Source: Isoetes taiwanensis
Taxonomy: Eukaryota > Streptophyta > Lycopodiopsida > Isoetales > Isoetaceae
Length of the DNA: 64,000 nt
Direction: 5' to 3'
Assembly: GCA_021234155.1 (NCBI GenBank)
Contig: JAJEKV010000039.1
Location: forward strand, 9,253,077-9,317,076
This document shows, in pieces, positions 33,245-44,910 of the stretch. The stretch's first letter is position 1, and every line of letters starts with the position of its first letter. Under the pieces are notes generated by a model. It was not told where the DNA came from. It did no database searches and saw nothing but the letters and a program-made list of their open reading frames with translations. The position numbers were made by a program, and so were the translations under genes.

Positions 33245-34150
33245 ATTGCAATATGGGACATTTGACAAGCAAATATACAAAATTTTGATGATAAAGTTGT
33301 TTTCAGGGATGGGAAGAGAATTAAAACTTTGTACATTTCCCCAAATAAAGATCAGCAAGGAGAGCAAGAATTTGGAACGAAATTTTTTCAAAAATTTATT
33401 TGCATCTTTCGAGCTAAACTTCGGGCCCTATGAAGGATATTACCAAATCCATATTTAATCTACTTGACAAAAGCACTGAAATTCCGTGGCTCCTTCCAAA
33501 TTCAGGCCTTGTTTCGTCAATGTACTTCCATTGCTTGCAGCCACTAGCCACACGAAGAACATTATCGATGCATTAATGGCACACCAACCCATGAGCGAAG
33601 CTAAAGATTTGCAACATAACAATAGTTTTATGTGAAGGATGAGTGGACATACTGAAAAACCTTTTCTTGAAATGGTCGTCCTTTCTTTGTCATCATGCCC
33701 GAAGCATCACATTTAGAGAACCCTAGAAGCATCATCACATTTAGGAAACTTTTTGTTTCCTTTTGCATGACCCTTGGCGTGGAGAATATTCTTTGTTTTG
33801 TGCCGGATCAACGAGAATATTCTTTGTTTTTTTTTTGCCAAAAAATGAGATTGTTACTACCAATGTTGCGTAAACACAACAAAAAGGTCCTCTAAGATTT
33901 GAGCTTTGAAAAATGTTTTTCACCTCCTAGCCATGGAGGTTTTCTGCCAAATCAACGATCTGAGTTTTTTTTTTTTTTTAATTATTATAAATTATGATGG
34001 AATGCATTTATTTACACTGCATTCGTAACTCTTGATTTATGAAAGTTGGACGTTAATGTGACGTGTTACATTTGTGCACTTGTTAGACCAGGAGTTGTTT
34101 GGGAGTAATTATGTTAGCGGACATGCCAAAGTTTGCATTGAAGGAGTATT

Positions 34151-34808
34151 CTAGAATGAGACTCGCATGAAACCAACAAACCGCCCGACTTAGACTTGCT
34201 TCTCATTCATCTCAGCAGATTTTCTACAATGGTGGATAGTGGGTAGCCGCACACATGCGAACTACCCATAAAAAATAAAGGGAAAATCCAATTATATCAT
34301 TTGGACCCCAACAAAATACAATGCTAATAGAGACTGGGCTAGTGTACCTGCCGAAAGCTTATCACCGGGATTAAAAAACCCCGCCCTTTCGGGTTTTCGA
34401 GGAAAAACCCTAGTGATAAGCCTTCGGCAAGGGGCTTGGACAAACGTAAGGCATAAAAATCGCTCTCAAAACCCATGAATGGAAAAGTCGAAACAGATGC
34501 CGCTCGCTAACCTGTACCTGCACATCACCAACAAAACAACAAGACAAAACAAACCTCCCAGAGTGGAGGGACTGATTACGCGCGTGCCACGCGATAAAAA
34601 TACAATAACAAAGAAGGGGGGGAGGGTGGGTTCAAAGAGAATAAGGTACTGCTGAGAGAGAAGAGGAAGCGTCGATGAGAAGTCGAAGCAGAAACGCGCC
34701 TAAAATAGCGAACTCCCAACCAGAACGGGCATATGCCGCCCGCATGCATGCAAAACATGCATGCTCGTCCCATTCTAGAATGGCGATCCGATGTCTCGGA
34801 TCGATGGG
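34151..34808 (-). mobile_element. Unclassified 0.65-kb element, minus orientation (copy 1)
   Basis: Compared with the empty site at 39241-39250 (GAGTATTATC), an extra 658 bp stands between two ATT triplets. In the minus sense it begins CCCATCGATCCGAGACATCG (with the palindrome GATCCGA-GACA-TCGGATC), carries CCATTCTAGAATGG, a GCATGC-rich patch and the hairpin module at 34350-34430, and ends in CCCATTCTAG. It contains no ORF. Parts of its 3' half resemble the LINE 3' UTR (CACTAGCCCA, GGGGTCC). Confidence 0.75.
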
Positions 34809-35019
34809 ATTATCAACATTAAAATTTTTTAGCATGGTTTCTTGACCTAATTTTAAGCTCGAGGCTTTGAGAACTCAAAAAAATGCATGACCGTAGCCTG
34901 AGCTGTTGATCAGAAAAGAAGATTGGGGCTGGTACACTTTGCTGATATTTGCCTTAAGGCTCTAAGCTGTTCTTATAGCAAGATATGACAAAACAACATT
35001 ATAGGTTATGGGAACTTGA

Positions 35020-35579
35020 AGAATAGAATAGAATAGAATAGAATAGAATAGAATAGAATAGAATAGAATAGAATAGAATAGAATAGAATAGTTGTTTTAA
35101 CGTCCACGGAGACCAATAGGTCATGGGACCCATACAATGGCCTAGTACAATCATTACTACTAGGATTAAAAAATCCCTGCCTCGAAAGGTTTTCAAGGGA
35201 AAAACCTTTGCAGTAATGATGATACTAGACAAGCGGAGATAAGGACTACTGAGGGCTCAGTAATTGCCGACGTTTATCTAGAACCTCAAGTATGTATAAT
35301 GCCAAGTCATGCACAGATGGTGCTCTGAGAAGTTGTGGAAGCGTGGAATGGAATGCTAAGGTCAAAAAATGATTTCGGACTATCTCAAAAGCAGGGCAAC
35401 TCAGAAGAGTATGGCTTTCATCTTCAATAACCTGTAATTGGCAACAGACACATAGTCTCGCTTCTCGCGGCAATTGCGGCCGCTCCCATCTACCTGTCTC
35501 AATCCGTAGCCTGTGGGACCCCGTGCGAATTGATGCAATAGCTACAAGCTTGTTCCTGGACAATGAAGCAAGCAAATAA
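35020..35579 (-). mobile_element. LINE 3' fragment, minus strand (copy 1)
   Basis: Begins on the plus strand with 14 units of GAATA (the LINE's (TATTC)n tail), then the inverse of CCGTGGACGTTAAAA, the hairpin and a 109-codon frame (35575-35246). The frame has an intact C-terminal zinc motif: IRTGSHRLRIETGRW, CVCCQLQVIEDESHTLLSC. The absence of the insertion at 39455 shows that the tail repeat belongs to the element. Confidence 0.92.
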
Positions 35580-35735
35580 AAGAGGCAACAAGAAACATTG
35601 AACTTCTGAATATCATCTCCTTTGCTCTAGGGTGACTTGAAATTGTTCAAAATTGGATGTGCCTGACCACTTATTCCATGTTCAAAAATTGTTGGGGCTA
35701 ACTCTGAGTTGCAGATAGTGGAAAATACGTGGCAT

Positions 35736-36147
35736 ATGGGTCGCTAACATGGCACTATGCTTTCTTTAACTTACAAGGTAACTATAGCAGGAAAAATATA
35801 AATATGCACACGACCTTTGAATTGGAATTTTTTGCATCTACGTGACCTAACTACAGATATATTCCAAGAAAACCATCGGGACGGATTTCCAATGCACTGC
35901 CTGCTTGGACAAATAAGCTTTGAGAATGATAAGCTGGAAATACAGGTAAAAATTCGGAGAAAAAAAGACTAAAGGCTCCTTAAGAACTGTCGGTAATGAC
36001 CGTAGACCCTAGAACGGGCTTATTTATTCCATGGGAATAAGCTCCACTCAGATCCGGCAATAGGCTTTAGGGCTTTGATTATGATGACATGTATGAAAGG
36101 AGTTATGCACATGGGTACTAAAAAATGATTAGTTGATGAGAAGATGA
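35736..36147. other. Leader region before candidate exons
   Basis: No gene. Moderately AT-rich, identical in structure in both copies (52013-52391). Confidence 0.4.
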
Positions 36148-38391
36148 ATGCATCCGGAAGCTGCTATGGTGACTATTGGGAAGCATGGTTCTGCTGTTGC
36201 AAATGCTAAGAATTCTTCGAGCATTAAGGAAGGGAATAAGGGGAAGGCAACTCTCACTGCAATTCCTAGTAGCATATCTGAAGGTGAAAATGCTAGAAGG
36301 AAGATCCTAACAAAGATGGAGACTATGCAAACTCCAGACAGAAATGATGCAATACAGAAGATTCAACTAGATCCAGAAGCTGGCTACAAGGATCATGATT
36401 CCAAATTGAATTATCAGGTTGGTCAAGTTTCTTGCATGAAATAATGTTACATTATGTTTTACTCTAGCTAGGAATATCATGCTAAGAATTATATGCCCTT
36501 GATTGCCATGCATGTGGTACATTTGATCTTGGTTAAATGATGCTTAGAAAATGTCAGATCGGATATTTGCTCATAAAGATATGAAACTACTCTATAAATG
36601 CGGTTATATAGTTGCAGTTCTGCTTAAATTGCTAGACACAACTTAGAAGTCTATTGTATTTCGTGGTAATTATAAATTTTTAAGATCTAACTATTGGCAT
36701 AACAATGTGATGCTTGCTGGAGCCATGGTTCTTAATTGTAAATAAGTGTGCAGATCTTTGGTATGCTCCTAAGATAGTCTTCTAGTTGGAATATATCCCC
36801 TAAAGCTATGCAGAGATGTCTCAGGTCTGGATCTGGTATAATATATTTATTTTCGAACTTGCTAACAATCCTCTCCACTATGCATTTGGGCCTATGCTTT
36901 CGGTTATTTATCTCTATATAGAAGTTTAGAGTTTAAACTGGTAAGTGTTGCATTGTCACATGAAAAGCCTTTCCGCTCTTTCCGCTCTACTCTGATTACA
37001 TTCTAGCAGAGTATGGATCCAGATTCATACAAATGTCTTATTTAACCTATGGAGAAGTTTGCAAGCAAACACTTTAGCTATTTAAGCACATCTAACTATG
37101 TCTGATCTTGTAGTTTTTTAATAGACCACTAAGGAGGCAAGCTACTGTTTGACATGAGTCGTATTTGCATTTGATTAATCCCAGCTACTTTGAAATGAAT
37201 AGGGTAGAATCACCCGTCGTTTTATATAAGGTTATTACAGATCTGAGCAAATGAAATTGGACCTATAATTGGAGTTTAATAAGTGAAGTATATTGGATAG
37301 ATAGATTGATCATGCACTGACATGCTTGTTTAACTGAGTTTGCTTCTTAAATGGGGTTATGGATGGTAAGCCTGAACCTACGTATCCATGCGAATACTGA
37401 TTTGCCACTCTTGGCTTTAACATGTCAGGATTTATGCATTTAAAACATCATGCATAGAGTAGCCAGTGATAAGGAAATGGCTTTAGAAATTTGCTCTTTA
37501 TTCTATAAACTGAGTTCTATAATTTCCTTGAAAAATTATTATGGCAGAAATGTGCCACTAACCTAAGGATATAGAGCTGAACTGTTTAAATGTACCTTGT
37601 TCTTGTTTGTTAGATTACAAGCAGGGTGAGGGGTGATAAACTTAAAAGATCTTATGATGCCTGCTAGTAGCTTAGGCTCTTACCCATACATTTGGCTAAC
37701 CGTCCTTTGGTTCTACTGCAGGTAACAGGATCTTTTACTCCCTGCTACGTTTTCTTTAAAGAAATGGATGATTGACAAAGAATATGGTCTAATTCTGGGT
37801 AATTGGACTTAAATGCTACATGAAGTACAAGGATCTTTACGATGAAGACTGAGGGTTCTTATAAACTCTCTCATTTCTATTATTTGAAAATGTTTAAATA
37901 TGTTTTGGTTCAGACCTATTTTTTGAGGTTTGATCATATGAAAATGTTTTTCTTTATAATGAAAAAGATTATTGACTTGTGTTTCATGTGTAACCAGATC
38001 TTGGCTTTGTACTAAATATCACCAATTTAGTACTTAGGCAGCATATTGAATCCGTTTTGTTTCCTTGCAAAGGTTCATAATGGATTAAAGTCTGCGTCGT
38101 TGATGCCGAGGTTTAAAAGGTTTTTTTGTCGTTATCTCAGTTTATTGGTTATACCAATTTTCTTGATCTGGTTATTAAAATGTGGTGTGTGGCATTTGCC
38201 CATTTCTGGATCTAACTTTTAATGACTATGATTTTTTAGGATTATGAAGTTGATTGCTCTCAGATGCACATATTATTGACACATTTGTGCTAAGCCTATC
38301 TATCCGCATCAAAGGCAAGGGTATTCAGTCTGTTATCACTTTCAAAGAACCAACAAACAGAAAGAAGGAAAATATATTCAAAAAAGAGGTA
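36148..38391 (+). pseudogene. Two-exon gene fragment, product unknown (copy 1)
   Basis: The first exon (about 36148-36417) reads MHPEAAMVTIGKHGSAVANA and a polar lysine/serine-rich stretch, ending at a donor CAG|GTTGGT. The second (about 38243-38391) starts after TTTTTTAG and ends GAG|GTAACA. The exons join in phase 0 in copy 2. In copy 1 the second exon is out of frame between 38278 and 38308, where the text differs at a CTG site. The 1.8-kb stretch between is intron-like. The protein is hydrophilic and unrecognised. Confidence 0.45.
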
Positions 38392-39074
38392 ACAGAACAA
38401 TCATTCTTTATGAGTTTATTCTACATGAAAGCTAAAACAGTATTTAGTGGTCAAACTAACCGTTTGGCACTGGCCCAGGCTAAATCCTATAAGGGTATAT
38501 TTTACTAAAAGATTTTCATTTCACTTGTACTAATCAATGGATTATTGAAACTGATTGGCAACATGCAAAAATCATCTGTACAAACTAGACAATCCAAGTA
38601 AAGGTAACAAGACAGTTGTTGTTGATGAAATTATTTCAATGGAGTTGTATAGGATATTGGCATTAACGAGAGCTGTATATGAATAATTAAGCGTTCAGAA
38701 ATAAAGGTGTTGTTGATTGTTGATGAAATTATGCCAACCGAACTTGTGGAAGTTGAATCATGAGTTTTGACACTTTAAACCTGTCTTTTGGCAGTGGCCC
38801 AGACATTCACCATTAAGTAACTCATATGAGTCACCTATGTTTCCTTCACGGAGCTTTAAACTAGTTTTTTGGCATTAGCTCAGACTAGTGTCAATTTGTT
38901 TGCCATTTGGCTCTTTTGAAGAGAAATAAATACTTGCAACGAATGCAATAAGAGTTAGGCAATATAGGTAGGGTAGGGCTTTGGCAACAAGGTCCTACTA
39001 TTCTATTCTATTCTTGTTGCTAGCTCTATTTTTTACTTTGGCCCACCCTGACCTACGGTAGGAGGCAGGCTTTT
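38392..39074. other. Spacer without gene
   Basis: A short (TTCTA) run at 38999-39015 has no LINE body next to it. Otherwise nothing is seen. Confidence 0.45.
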
Positions 39075-39634
39075 TTTATTATTATAAATTATGATGGAAT
39101 GCATTTATTTACACTGCATTCGTAACTCTTGATTTATGAAAGTTGGACGTTAATGTGACGTGTTACATTTGTGCACTTGTTAGACCAGGAGCTGTTTGGG
39201 AGTAATTATGTTAGTGGACATGCCAAAGTTTGCATTGAAGGAGTATTATCAACATTAAAATTTTTTAGCATGGTTTCTTAACCTAATTTTAAGCTCGAGG
39301 CTTTGAGAACTCAAAAAAATACATGACCGTAGCCTGAACTGTTGATCAGAAAAGAAGATTGGGGCTGGTACACTTTGCTGATATTTGCCTTAAGGCTCTA
39401 AACTGTTCTTATAGCAAGATATGACAAAAAAACATTATAGGTTATGGGAACTTGAAGTTGGAGCAAGAAATTAAAGAGGCAACAAGAGACATTGAACTTC
39501 TGAATATCATCTCACTGCTCTAAGGGTGACTTGAAATTGTTCAAATTACTTGGATGTGCACAGCCACTTATTCCATGTTCAAAAATTGCTGGGGCTAACT
39601 CTGAGTTGCAGATAGTGGAAAATACATGGCATAT
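39075..39634 (+). repeat. Uninterrupted copy of the 33977-35735 segment (empty sites)
   Basis: Shows the pre-insertion state for both the unclassified element and the LINE fragment. It ends at TGGCATAT, where the CACTA element begins. The other copy continues from that point into GGGTCGCTAAC. Confidence 0.88.
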
Positions 39635-39657
39635 CACTACAAGAGAATGAGGGTTTT

Positions 39658-40022
39658 TTGTCAGAAAAAGCGTCAGACTGTCTAGAGATATTTTGGCCTG
39701 ACGTAAATGCTGACGGAAATTCTGACGCTTAGTTTCCTGACGCTTTTTCTGACGCAAGAGCGTCAGATATTTCGTCACAATAAGCGTCAGATTTGCATTT
39801 TAGTTGCTTGACGCTTTTTTTGACGCAGCTGCGTCAGATATGTCGTCACAATAAGCGTCAGATTTGTATTTTAGTTGCCTGACGATTTTTCTGACGCAGC
39901 TGCGTCAGATATATCGTCACAATAAGCGTCAGAAATAATCGTCAAGAAGTTCGTCACATTAATCGTCAGAGTATGCGACAGATATATATCGTCAGATTTA
40001 ACGTCAAGTTTAGCGTCAGAAA
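39658..40022. repeat. CACTA subterminal repeats
   Basis: At least fifteen GCGTCAGA, TCTGACGC or close variants in both orientations, within longer direct repeats built on ATATNTCGTCACAATAAGCG. This is the expected binding array of a TnpA-like protein. Confidence 0.88.
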
Positions 40023-41000
40023 ATGCATCATTTTTTATTTTTCCATTCATTATTACAAATTTAGTAATAACATTTCATTCAAGAGTCTGTTTTAGATGGA
40101 ATTTGATGTCTTGCAAAGCTATCTCCTCAATCTATCTAATAATGTATTATTTGACCAAGCTTGATCAAGTTCTATCCCTAGCTAATATATTGTAGGCTTG
40201 AGCTCATGCGCACCCGATATTTATATGTTTATGGGACGTTTAAGAATCTAACAAGTAGACTTAAAGCTGCACAATACTATATGCATACTGTAATTTGACA
40301 CTTTTATAGTCTCGCTATAGAGTTCCTCGACCGGACGATGTGGCATCTCCAGAGACATTGAATTTGTTATGGGCATGCTATGTCATTGCAAATATTGGCT
40401 AACTAGTAGTTTAATATTTGATATTCCTAAAATCTTTATATGTTTCAAAGTGACTAGATATACTCCAGTCAATGTCTAAATACCAAAAACACATCATAGC
40501 CGAATTTTAAGGTAGTAAGTTTAAAACTCTTGTAATTTGGCAATTTATTGTTACCTCACAAATATTCAATAATCTAGCAATTTCAAAATTGGTACGAAAT
40601 TTAAAAAGAAAGAAAGAAAGCATGCAATATCTTAATGAAAACCAAAAGCATTATATATGGGGGTACATTAGTATTCTTTAATCACATTTGAACTCAATAT
40701 AAGATAAAATGTTGTTTTTATTGATCACCGCCGGACATCAAACTCTCGTCCAAGAAAAATCATGTTCAATGTCCTCCCATTCGTCATCGTCCGGTTGTAG
40801 GAGTAGCCTTCGTCGTGATATTTGGAGTATGGAGCTCAAGATCTTCCTCCTCTTCAATATAATCCTCGCCGGAATGCATCGGTGATCTCACTCCTTGATT
40901 GTTTGTTTCTCCTTCAACCTCACTTCAATATAATCTTCATCGAAATGCATCAATGATCTCACTCCTTGATTGCTTGTTCTCTCTTGAGCTTCAGTATTCT
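40023..41000. other. CACTA interior, non-coding
   Basis: AT-rich, no coding signal until the 3' end of the minus-strand gene near 40730-41140, where acidic C-terminal frames (EEQ, EEVEHEQVIEF in copy 2) appear. Confidence 0.45.
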
Positions 41001-41012
41001 TCTATATCTCTT

Positions 41013-41544
41013 GGTTCAATAAATTCAATTACTTGCTCATGCTCTACCTCTTCTCCTTGATCCTCTTGCACTTGTTCTTCAAGGGTTGTATTGCAAATAT
41101 GTCGACGAGACGTTGGTTCCGTGGGAATTACAATCCACCATGCATTGTATTCTATTCTATTCTATTCTATTGTTTTGAGGGTTGACATGAAAGAAAACTT
41201 GCGAACTTGATGTGGATATACATATGGCTCAACATCATCCCACTAAAACGTGGGTGGAGTCAACTTCAAAAATCCGAGGAAGGATGTGCTCTCACTGTGT
41301 GATTTCGTCCACGATATAAAGGTTTGAACCACTTGGCCTTCAGTGTAGTCTGCCGAAATGATCGAAAGTCCACATCAATAATATCAATAATAACCCCAAC
41401 ATATTCAAGTTCTCCATCAATAGGGTTATTATCTCGAATGCTTGCTTGACTCCTTTGATTGAATGAGGCAACGATTCCAGAGTCAAAAGTAACGCGAGCT
41501 TTGTCAATGTCATCGATTCTAAAGTGCGCACCATATGCCCACAT
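41013..41544 (-). pseudogene. CACTA TNP2 C-terminus, DUF4216 (copy 1)
   Basis: WAYGAHFRIDDIDKARVTFD, then YVGVIIDIIDVDF and LKAKWFKPLYRGR match the DUF4216 pattern (YYG...EI..L.Y......LFKC.WF) found at the end of CACTA transposases. The frame is lost near 41275, and a TATTC repeat at 41147-41172 then interrupts the extension WWIVIPTEP and the acidic tail. Role: C-terminal part of the TNP2 transposase family; exact function unknown. Confidence 0.85.
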
Positions 41545-41597
41545 TGAATTATGGAACTTGGCCTACACATTGGTTAAATATAAGTGACGTGAGATGC

Positions 41598-42472
41598 TTA
41601 TGACAAATGCAAAATACATATTGGCAACAAAAAATAGGAACTTCTCGATTTTTTTGAACCAAGCGCAATGTTGAGTTCATCTTCTTGAATTTTCTCTCCA
41701 TTTTCTTCAGCTTCTCTAAGTTTTTTTGATAACCACCAATGGGGTGGAGAATCAGGTAGAGGCATTAGTTCTCGAGGGTATTGTATAGCTCTCCTATGAT
41801 GTCCTCGACGGTTCCTTGCAGCATATGCTTTTCGATCACTATCTCTTTGTGCCTTCTCAATTTTATACAATTCCACCCACCTTCTAAGGCTATACAGATT
41901 ATTCACAATGAATTTATTGATGCCTTCAAACATTTCATCGCTTAATCTCCGTTGTTTACCTAGACCTTGTAAGACTTCACCTTCTAACCAATCAGGGATC
42001 TCTTTCCTCCAAATTTTTGGTGCATTTGGATCTATTGATGTAGTGGCGTCTGTTAAAAAGAATAATGTCTCTTCAATAAGATGCCCTTCTGCCATACATC
42101 CCTCAGGCCTTGCCATCTGGCGCACAAAGCCTTTTAGCACCTTCATATATCTCTCTAAAAAGAACATCCATCTTGAAGGGTTCGGACCCACAAGCAATAT
42201 TTCTCGCGGCAAGTGCACCAACAAATGTACCTGGTAATAATCACATTTGTTAGGCGTGATTGGTACATGAAATTTATTCAAAATAGCTATATTACCTGAA
42301 GATCAAATATACTAGTGGGAAATAAGTCTTCTAGTTGGCATAATATCTCAGCAATCTCTATTTCCATGATGGGGATATCGGCAGCCACAATTTGCTTAGA
42401 AGAGACCCACCTGGAGAAGTTGGCGAGTCTATAGATGACCTTCCGAATGCATGGTGTGAGGCAATTCTCCAA
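41598..42472 (-). pseudogene. CACTA TNP2 segment with DUF4218 (copy 1)
   Basis: The upstream frame CLTPCIRKVIYRLANFSRW, EIEIAEILCQLEDLFPTSIF runs through a short intron into HLLVHLPREILLVGPNP, RWMFFLERYMKVLKGFVRQM and ARPEGCMAEGHLIEE. The VHLP....GP...RWM..FER.M..LK..V.N.ARPEG..AE.....E pattern is DUF4218, diagnostic for CACTA transposases. The true TNP2 catalytic domain, normally just upstream, is absent. Confidence 0.92.
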
Positions 42473-43062
42473 GGCACATGGAAGAATATGCTGTTATAAG
42501 AAGGAACCCAAATTAGATGTCACCAACTCGTAGAGTTACAAGCTTGAAGATACTATAAGCAAATTAGTGGTGGAGTTCGTTTACTTTAGTCCATTTCTCA
42601 TACTTATTCACTTTATATACTTATATGTACCTGTAGAAACTTGTGCCAATCATGTGACTTTAACCCTGTGAGATCCCCATCTTTTGTAAATGCCCTTCTA
42701 AGGGCCTCTCTTCATCATCACTGACATTTACATCGTTATTGGTTGGGAAGTAATTTTGAATAGCTTCCATCAAACCACTCTCTGCGTGGAAATCACTTTG
42801 GGAAGATGAGACATCATCATCACTTGACTGCAAAAAAACACATTTTGTTTGTGAATGTGGTAATTAAATAAAATAGAAAGACAAGTTGAATAATAGATCG
42901 TAAAAAAAGAGTTCACAATTGATCCAACAATAAATATTTGAACATTCTTGTTATTATCAAGCATAAATGTCAAACCTTAAAACATCAAACATTTGAGATT
43001 TCCAATGTTATAGAAAAACAAGTAAACAAGTAAGTATTGTCATGATTCCCAACATTATATAG
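42473..43062. other. Gap between TNP2 C-terminus and SET gene (copy 1)
   Basis: AT-rich, intron-like. A short minus frame (42770-42973) is open in both copies but has no match. The missing transposase core would be expected in this position. Confidence 0.45.
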
Positions 43063-44327
43063 CTATCCATTTATGTGGGGTTTTCTGCCATAGGGCACAA
43101 CAATAGGTTCACCATTTTTTTGGCGGCGTACCCGCCTAGGGATATCTCTTTTGAAGGGATAATTCACAAATAACTCATCTCCAGGATGGAGGCTCCGTAT
43201 GGCACAAACCGTCACGTATGATCCAACATATCCACTCATGTACCGTGGATCATGTTCCGTGGTCTCTTCAAACTCAGCATTTGTTAATTCAGGGCGGCCA
43301 CGAGAGCTGTTTATAAGTGCTGCAATATTGCCATGAACGGCTTTGGTCGACCATCGATATATACAAGTGCGCCCCGTGAAATATGTTCTCCGCGATCTTT
43401 CTGCTCGCTCCAAGATGCCGCATTCAATGTCATGGCATAAGTAGACATACTAGGCATAAAAGAAGTAAGTTTATGCCATACTCCCCAAAGGGGTATGGGA
43501 CCGCCATAAACCATCAACACAACCGAAAGTGACCGGTCGTACATTCACATGCTCCATTATATACAACCCCTTCCAGCTTGTGGCATTTTTAGAGAAGGAG
43601 CTATCATATATTTATGGCCCCAATACATAAACTCTTCCAACATTGGAGGTAATTCACCGTCCCAGCAACCCAACGACGCTCGCACAAATGGGACAATAGA
43701 GGCTTTGAGATGATGAGGGAGTTGATCAACCATGTCATTTTCAGTTTCACATGCATGAGCAAGGTTATGCGAGCTTTTTTTAAAACGACTCTTAACTATC
43801 TTAGCCAATGTACTTCCCCTTGTGCGACCTCTCTTAACTTCTTGAGTTTCCCCTGAACTAGAACTTGAACTTGAATAAAAAGAAATGAAGGGCAATGGAC
43901 CAGTTGATGATGTAGTAGACGAGGATGAAGACGTAGGACTACCTATTGGATTGATATGTGCAAGATTTTTGTCAAGCATGTCCAAATACTACAACAAATC
44001 ATATAGATGTATATTAGACATTTTGCTAGAAGACAAATAATAAAATTGCAAGCTGCATGTTCTTACCTCGTCTGCTTCTTGATGTGCTTTCAATTCAGGC
44101 TCAGATGGAGGTGGGGCATTTCTCATCAAACCATACTTTCTTTTGTGTTCTTGTCTTACGCTGTACATTCTTCTGTTATTGCCTTGGCATTTCTTACACC
44201 AACAATTGCCATACTGCCTTGCAAGCCGCTCCAATGGATCATTCCGAAGCCAAGGTTTAGCTACCTTGGATTCGCTTGAGCGAGACGATGAAGAAGCTCT
44301 ATCATCGAGCAGCCATGCATTCCATTC
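43063..44327 (-). pseudogene. SET-domain protein gene in the CACTA element (copy 1)
   Basis: Same gene as the better-preserved copy at 59331-60594. The first exon (YGNCWCKKCQGNNRR, HKRKYGLM) joins in phase across a 70-bp intron to a Ser-rich linker and the start of a SET domain (AGRG, 43572 region). The frame then shifts at 43535-43555. The end of the SET domain (GNIAALINSSRGRPELTNAE, GDELFVNYPF) is in another frame. The first exon is also frameshifted near 44300 (ATCATCGAGCAG against ATCACTGAGAGCAG in copy 2). All breaks coincide with CTG/CAG differences and may be sequence errors. Confidence 0.75.
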
Positions 44328-44553
44328 ATGTTAATAAATACAAGTTAAAGGAGAGAAAGGGGGCTCAAACCTCATTGGTGGGAAGTCGCCGGTGACGGCA
44401 TTGAAGACGCAACTAACCGGAGTCATGATCAGAGTGAGAATCAGAGTCATGATCAGACTCCATCATCACGCTTTGTTTCTTTCTGGAATAGCTTAGACCC
44501 TAAATCCAAAAACAAGTGCGGCCAAATGACTAAAAACCATTGGCGTTATTATT

Positions 44554-44910
44554 CCCATCGATCCGAGACATCGGATCGCCATTCTAGAATGGGATGAGCA
44601 TGCAGGTTTTGCATGCATGCGGGCGGCGCATGCCCGTTCTGGTTGGGAGTTCGCTATTTTAGGCGTGTTTCTGCATCGACGTCTCATCGGCGCTTCCTCT
44701 TCTCTCAGCAGTACCTATTTCTCTTTGAATTGTTTTCCAGGCAGGGGAGGGGCTTCTTTCTGCCTGGTTTGGCCAATTTGGCGTTCTTTCATGCTGTCCT
44801 TTCCGGCCTTTAGCCTTCGTCCTATGACCTTCGTCCTCGATCTTAGTTTGTAAGGAAGTCCTTTGGTATTCGGGCGGTTTGTTGGTTTCATGCGAGTCCC
44901 ATTCTAGAAT
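44554..44910 (+). mobile_element. Extra, shorter unclassified element (copy 1 only)
   Basis: Starts CCCATCGATCCGAGACATCG and ends CCCATTCTAGAAT like its neighbour. The middle is different (44735-44870, GGCAGGGGAGGGGCTTC and on), and it lacks the hairpin module. It is absent from copy 2, so it was gained here, or lost there, after the 16-kb duplication. It directly abuts the full-length element, sharing the CATTCTAGAAT border. Confidence 0.8.

Larger units (their letters stand above)
33977..35735. repeat. Segment duplicated within the unit, with two insertions
   Basis: The sequence from ATTATTATAAATTATGATGG through GATAGTGGAAAATACGTGGC recurs at 39075-39634 as an uninterrupted version. Here it is split by an unclassified element (34151-34808) and a LINE fragment (35020-35579). 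The other copy therefore preserves both empty sites and fixes the insertion borders. Confidence 0.9.

Noticed and set aside
35021-35090. Regular GAATA array resembling a CRISPR-like or satellite array
   Set aside because: It is a simple 5-bp microsatellite, the tail of a reverse-oriented LINE; no spacers.
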